From NCBI GenBank assembly GCA_947450325.1, contig CANFUT010000019.1:20331-84330 (forward strand): a DNA stretch of 64,000 nt. Reading direction: 5' to 3'. Positions 63,856 to 64,000 of the stretch are shown piece after piece. Both the position numbers and the translations under genes were made by a program. The DNA comes from Flavobacteriia bacterium (lineage in GTDB: Bacteria > Bacteroidota > Bacteroidia > Flavobacteriales_D > Crocinitomicaceae). Numbering within the stretch: the first letter of the stretch is position 1; every line of letters starts with the position of its first letter. The notes under the pieces were generated by a model. It saw only the letters and a program-made list of their open reading frames with translations. It made no database searches and was not told the origin of the DNA.

Positions 63856-63894
63856 TGTCTAGTCCTAAAATAGCGATACACAATTTTTATCGTT
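63856..63894 (+). mobile_element. Probable left end of an IS3-type element
   Basis: Sequence from about TGTCTAGTCCTAAAATAG at 63856 to the orfA start is non-coding and AT rich, as expected of an IS3-family left terminus. The element runs off the window, so its inverted repeat cannot be confirmed. Confidence 0.45.
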
Positions 63895-64000
63895 ATGGAA
63901 AAAGAGAAAAGCTTTTATGAAAAGCGCAGTCAAAAGGATTATTCAATGTCCTTTAAATTAGCTGTTGTTAGTGAAGTTGAATCAGGAATTATTTCAGTAA
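63895..64000 (+). CDS. IS3-family transposase OrfA (helix-turn-helix), partial
   Basis: The first 35 codons, cut by the window end. The start 'MEKEKSFYEKRSQKDYSMSF' then 'KLAVVSEVESG' matches the N-terminus of OrfA of IS3/IS150-like elements in Bacteroidota, the 'YS..FKL.VV..VE.G' DNA-binding helix region. It was identified from that pattern alone. Confidence 0.75.
   Translation, partial: MEKEKSFYEKRSQKDYSMSFKLAVVSEVESGIISV

Overview
The window is about 64 kb of AT-rich chromosomal DNA from a member of the Bacteroidota. It is most likely from the order Flavobacteriales, possibly a Crocinitomicaceae/Fluviicola-like lineage; the order is inferred from gene content, and the family is a guess. 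The main clues are three proteins with type A and one with type B-like C-terminal sorting domains of the type IX secretion system (T9SS), the long Bacteroidota form of IspG, promoter -7 boxes of the TAnnTTTG type, two Wzi-like outer-membrane barrels, and almost no Shine-Dalgarno sequences. Most of the window is ordinary core genome, densely packed in short operons with 1-17 nt overlaps.

Layout. 0-4.2 kb: a T9SS cargo gene, then a PlsC-like acyltransferase gene flanked on both sides by intergenic DNA full of hairpins, 7-nt GTCTnnn repeats and a roughly 70-bp interspersed repeat. 4.2-7.7 kb: a leftward operon surE - small membrane protein - lpxB - SpoIID-like protein. 7.8-12.1 kb: J-domain/KTSC protein, rnpA, S41 peptidase, O-antigen ligase-like protein. 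12.1-14.5 kb: tRNA-Ser with a tandemly duplicated tail, then lipoprotein-tatD-ansA. 14.6-16.5 kb: a transaminase/omega-amidase pair. 16.6-22.3 kb: T9SS cargo, flavin reductase and two Wzi-like paralogues. 22.5-27.8 kb: operon dut - nucleotidyltransferase - TPR lipoprotein - DUF4292 lipoprotein - EnvC-like murein hydrolase activator. 27.8-31.9 kb: maf, ferritin, rnr and a DUF2007-like membrane protein. 31.9-39.4 kb: LytTR regulator, MORN-repeat protein, rpiB, M28 peptidase, TlpA-like protein, and an ECF sigma factor with a membrane partner carrying a T9SS type B-like tail. 39.5-41.5 kb: tRNA-Cys, folB, gltX. 41.6-48.6 kb: DUF4175 giant protein - RsbW-like ATPase - ybeY - mnmG - methyltransferase, with three ParB-binding (parS) palindromes at gene borders. 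48.7-63.8 kb: ispG, desaturase, YjbR, S4 protein, aspartate kinase, mce, HAD, LysM transglycosylase, gatA, tatA, a large repeat-containing T9SS protein and an ALDH7-type dehydrogenase. The window ends inside an IS3-type transposase gene.

Envelope functions dominate: lipid A (lpxB), phospholipid acylation, peptidoglycan (SpoIID-like, EnvC-like, LysM transglycosylase), O-antigen/capsule, Tat and T9SS cargo. The non-core signals most worth a second look are the parS cluster whose sites overlap a stop and a start codon, the heptanucleotide/hairpin repeats around the acyltransferase gene, the sigma/anti-sigma pair with a sorting-domain-like tail, and a local codon-usage shift across 41.6-48.6 kb. 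I found no defence island, prophage, CRISPR array or secondary-metabolite cluster.
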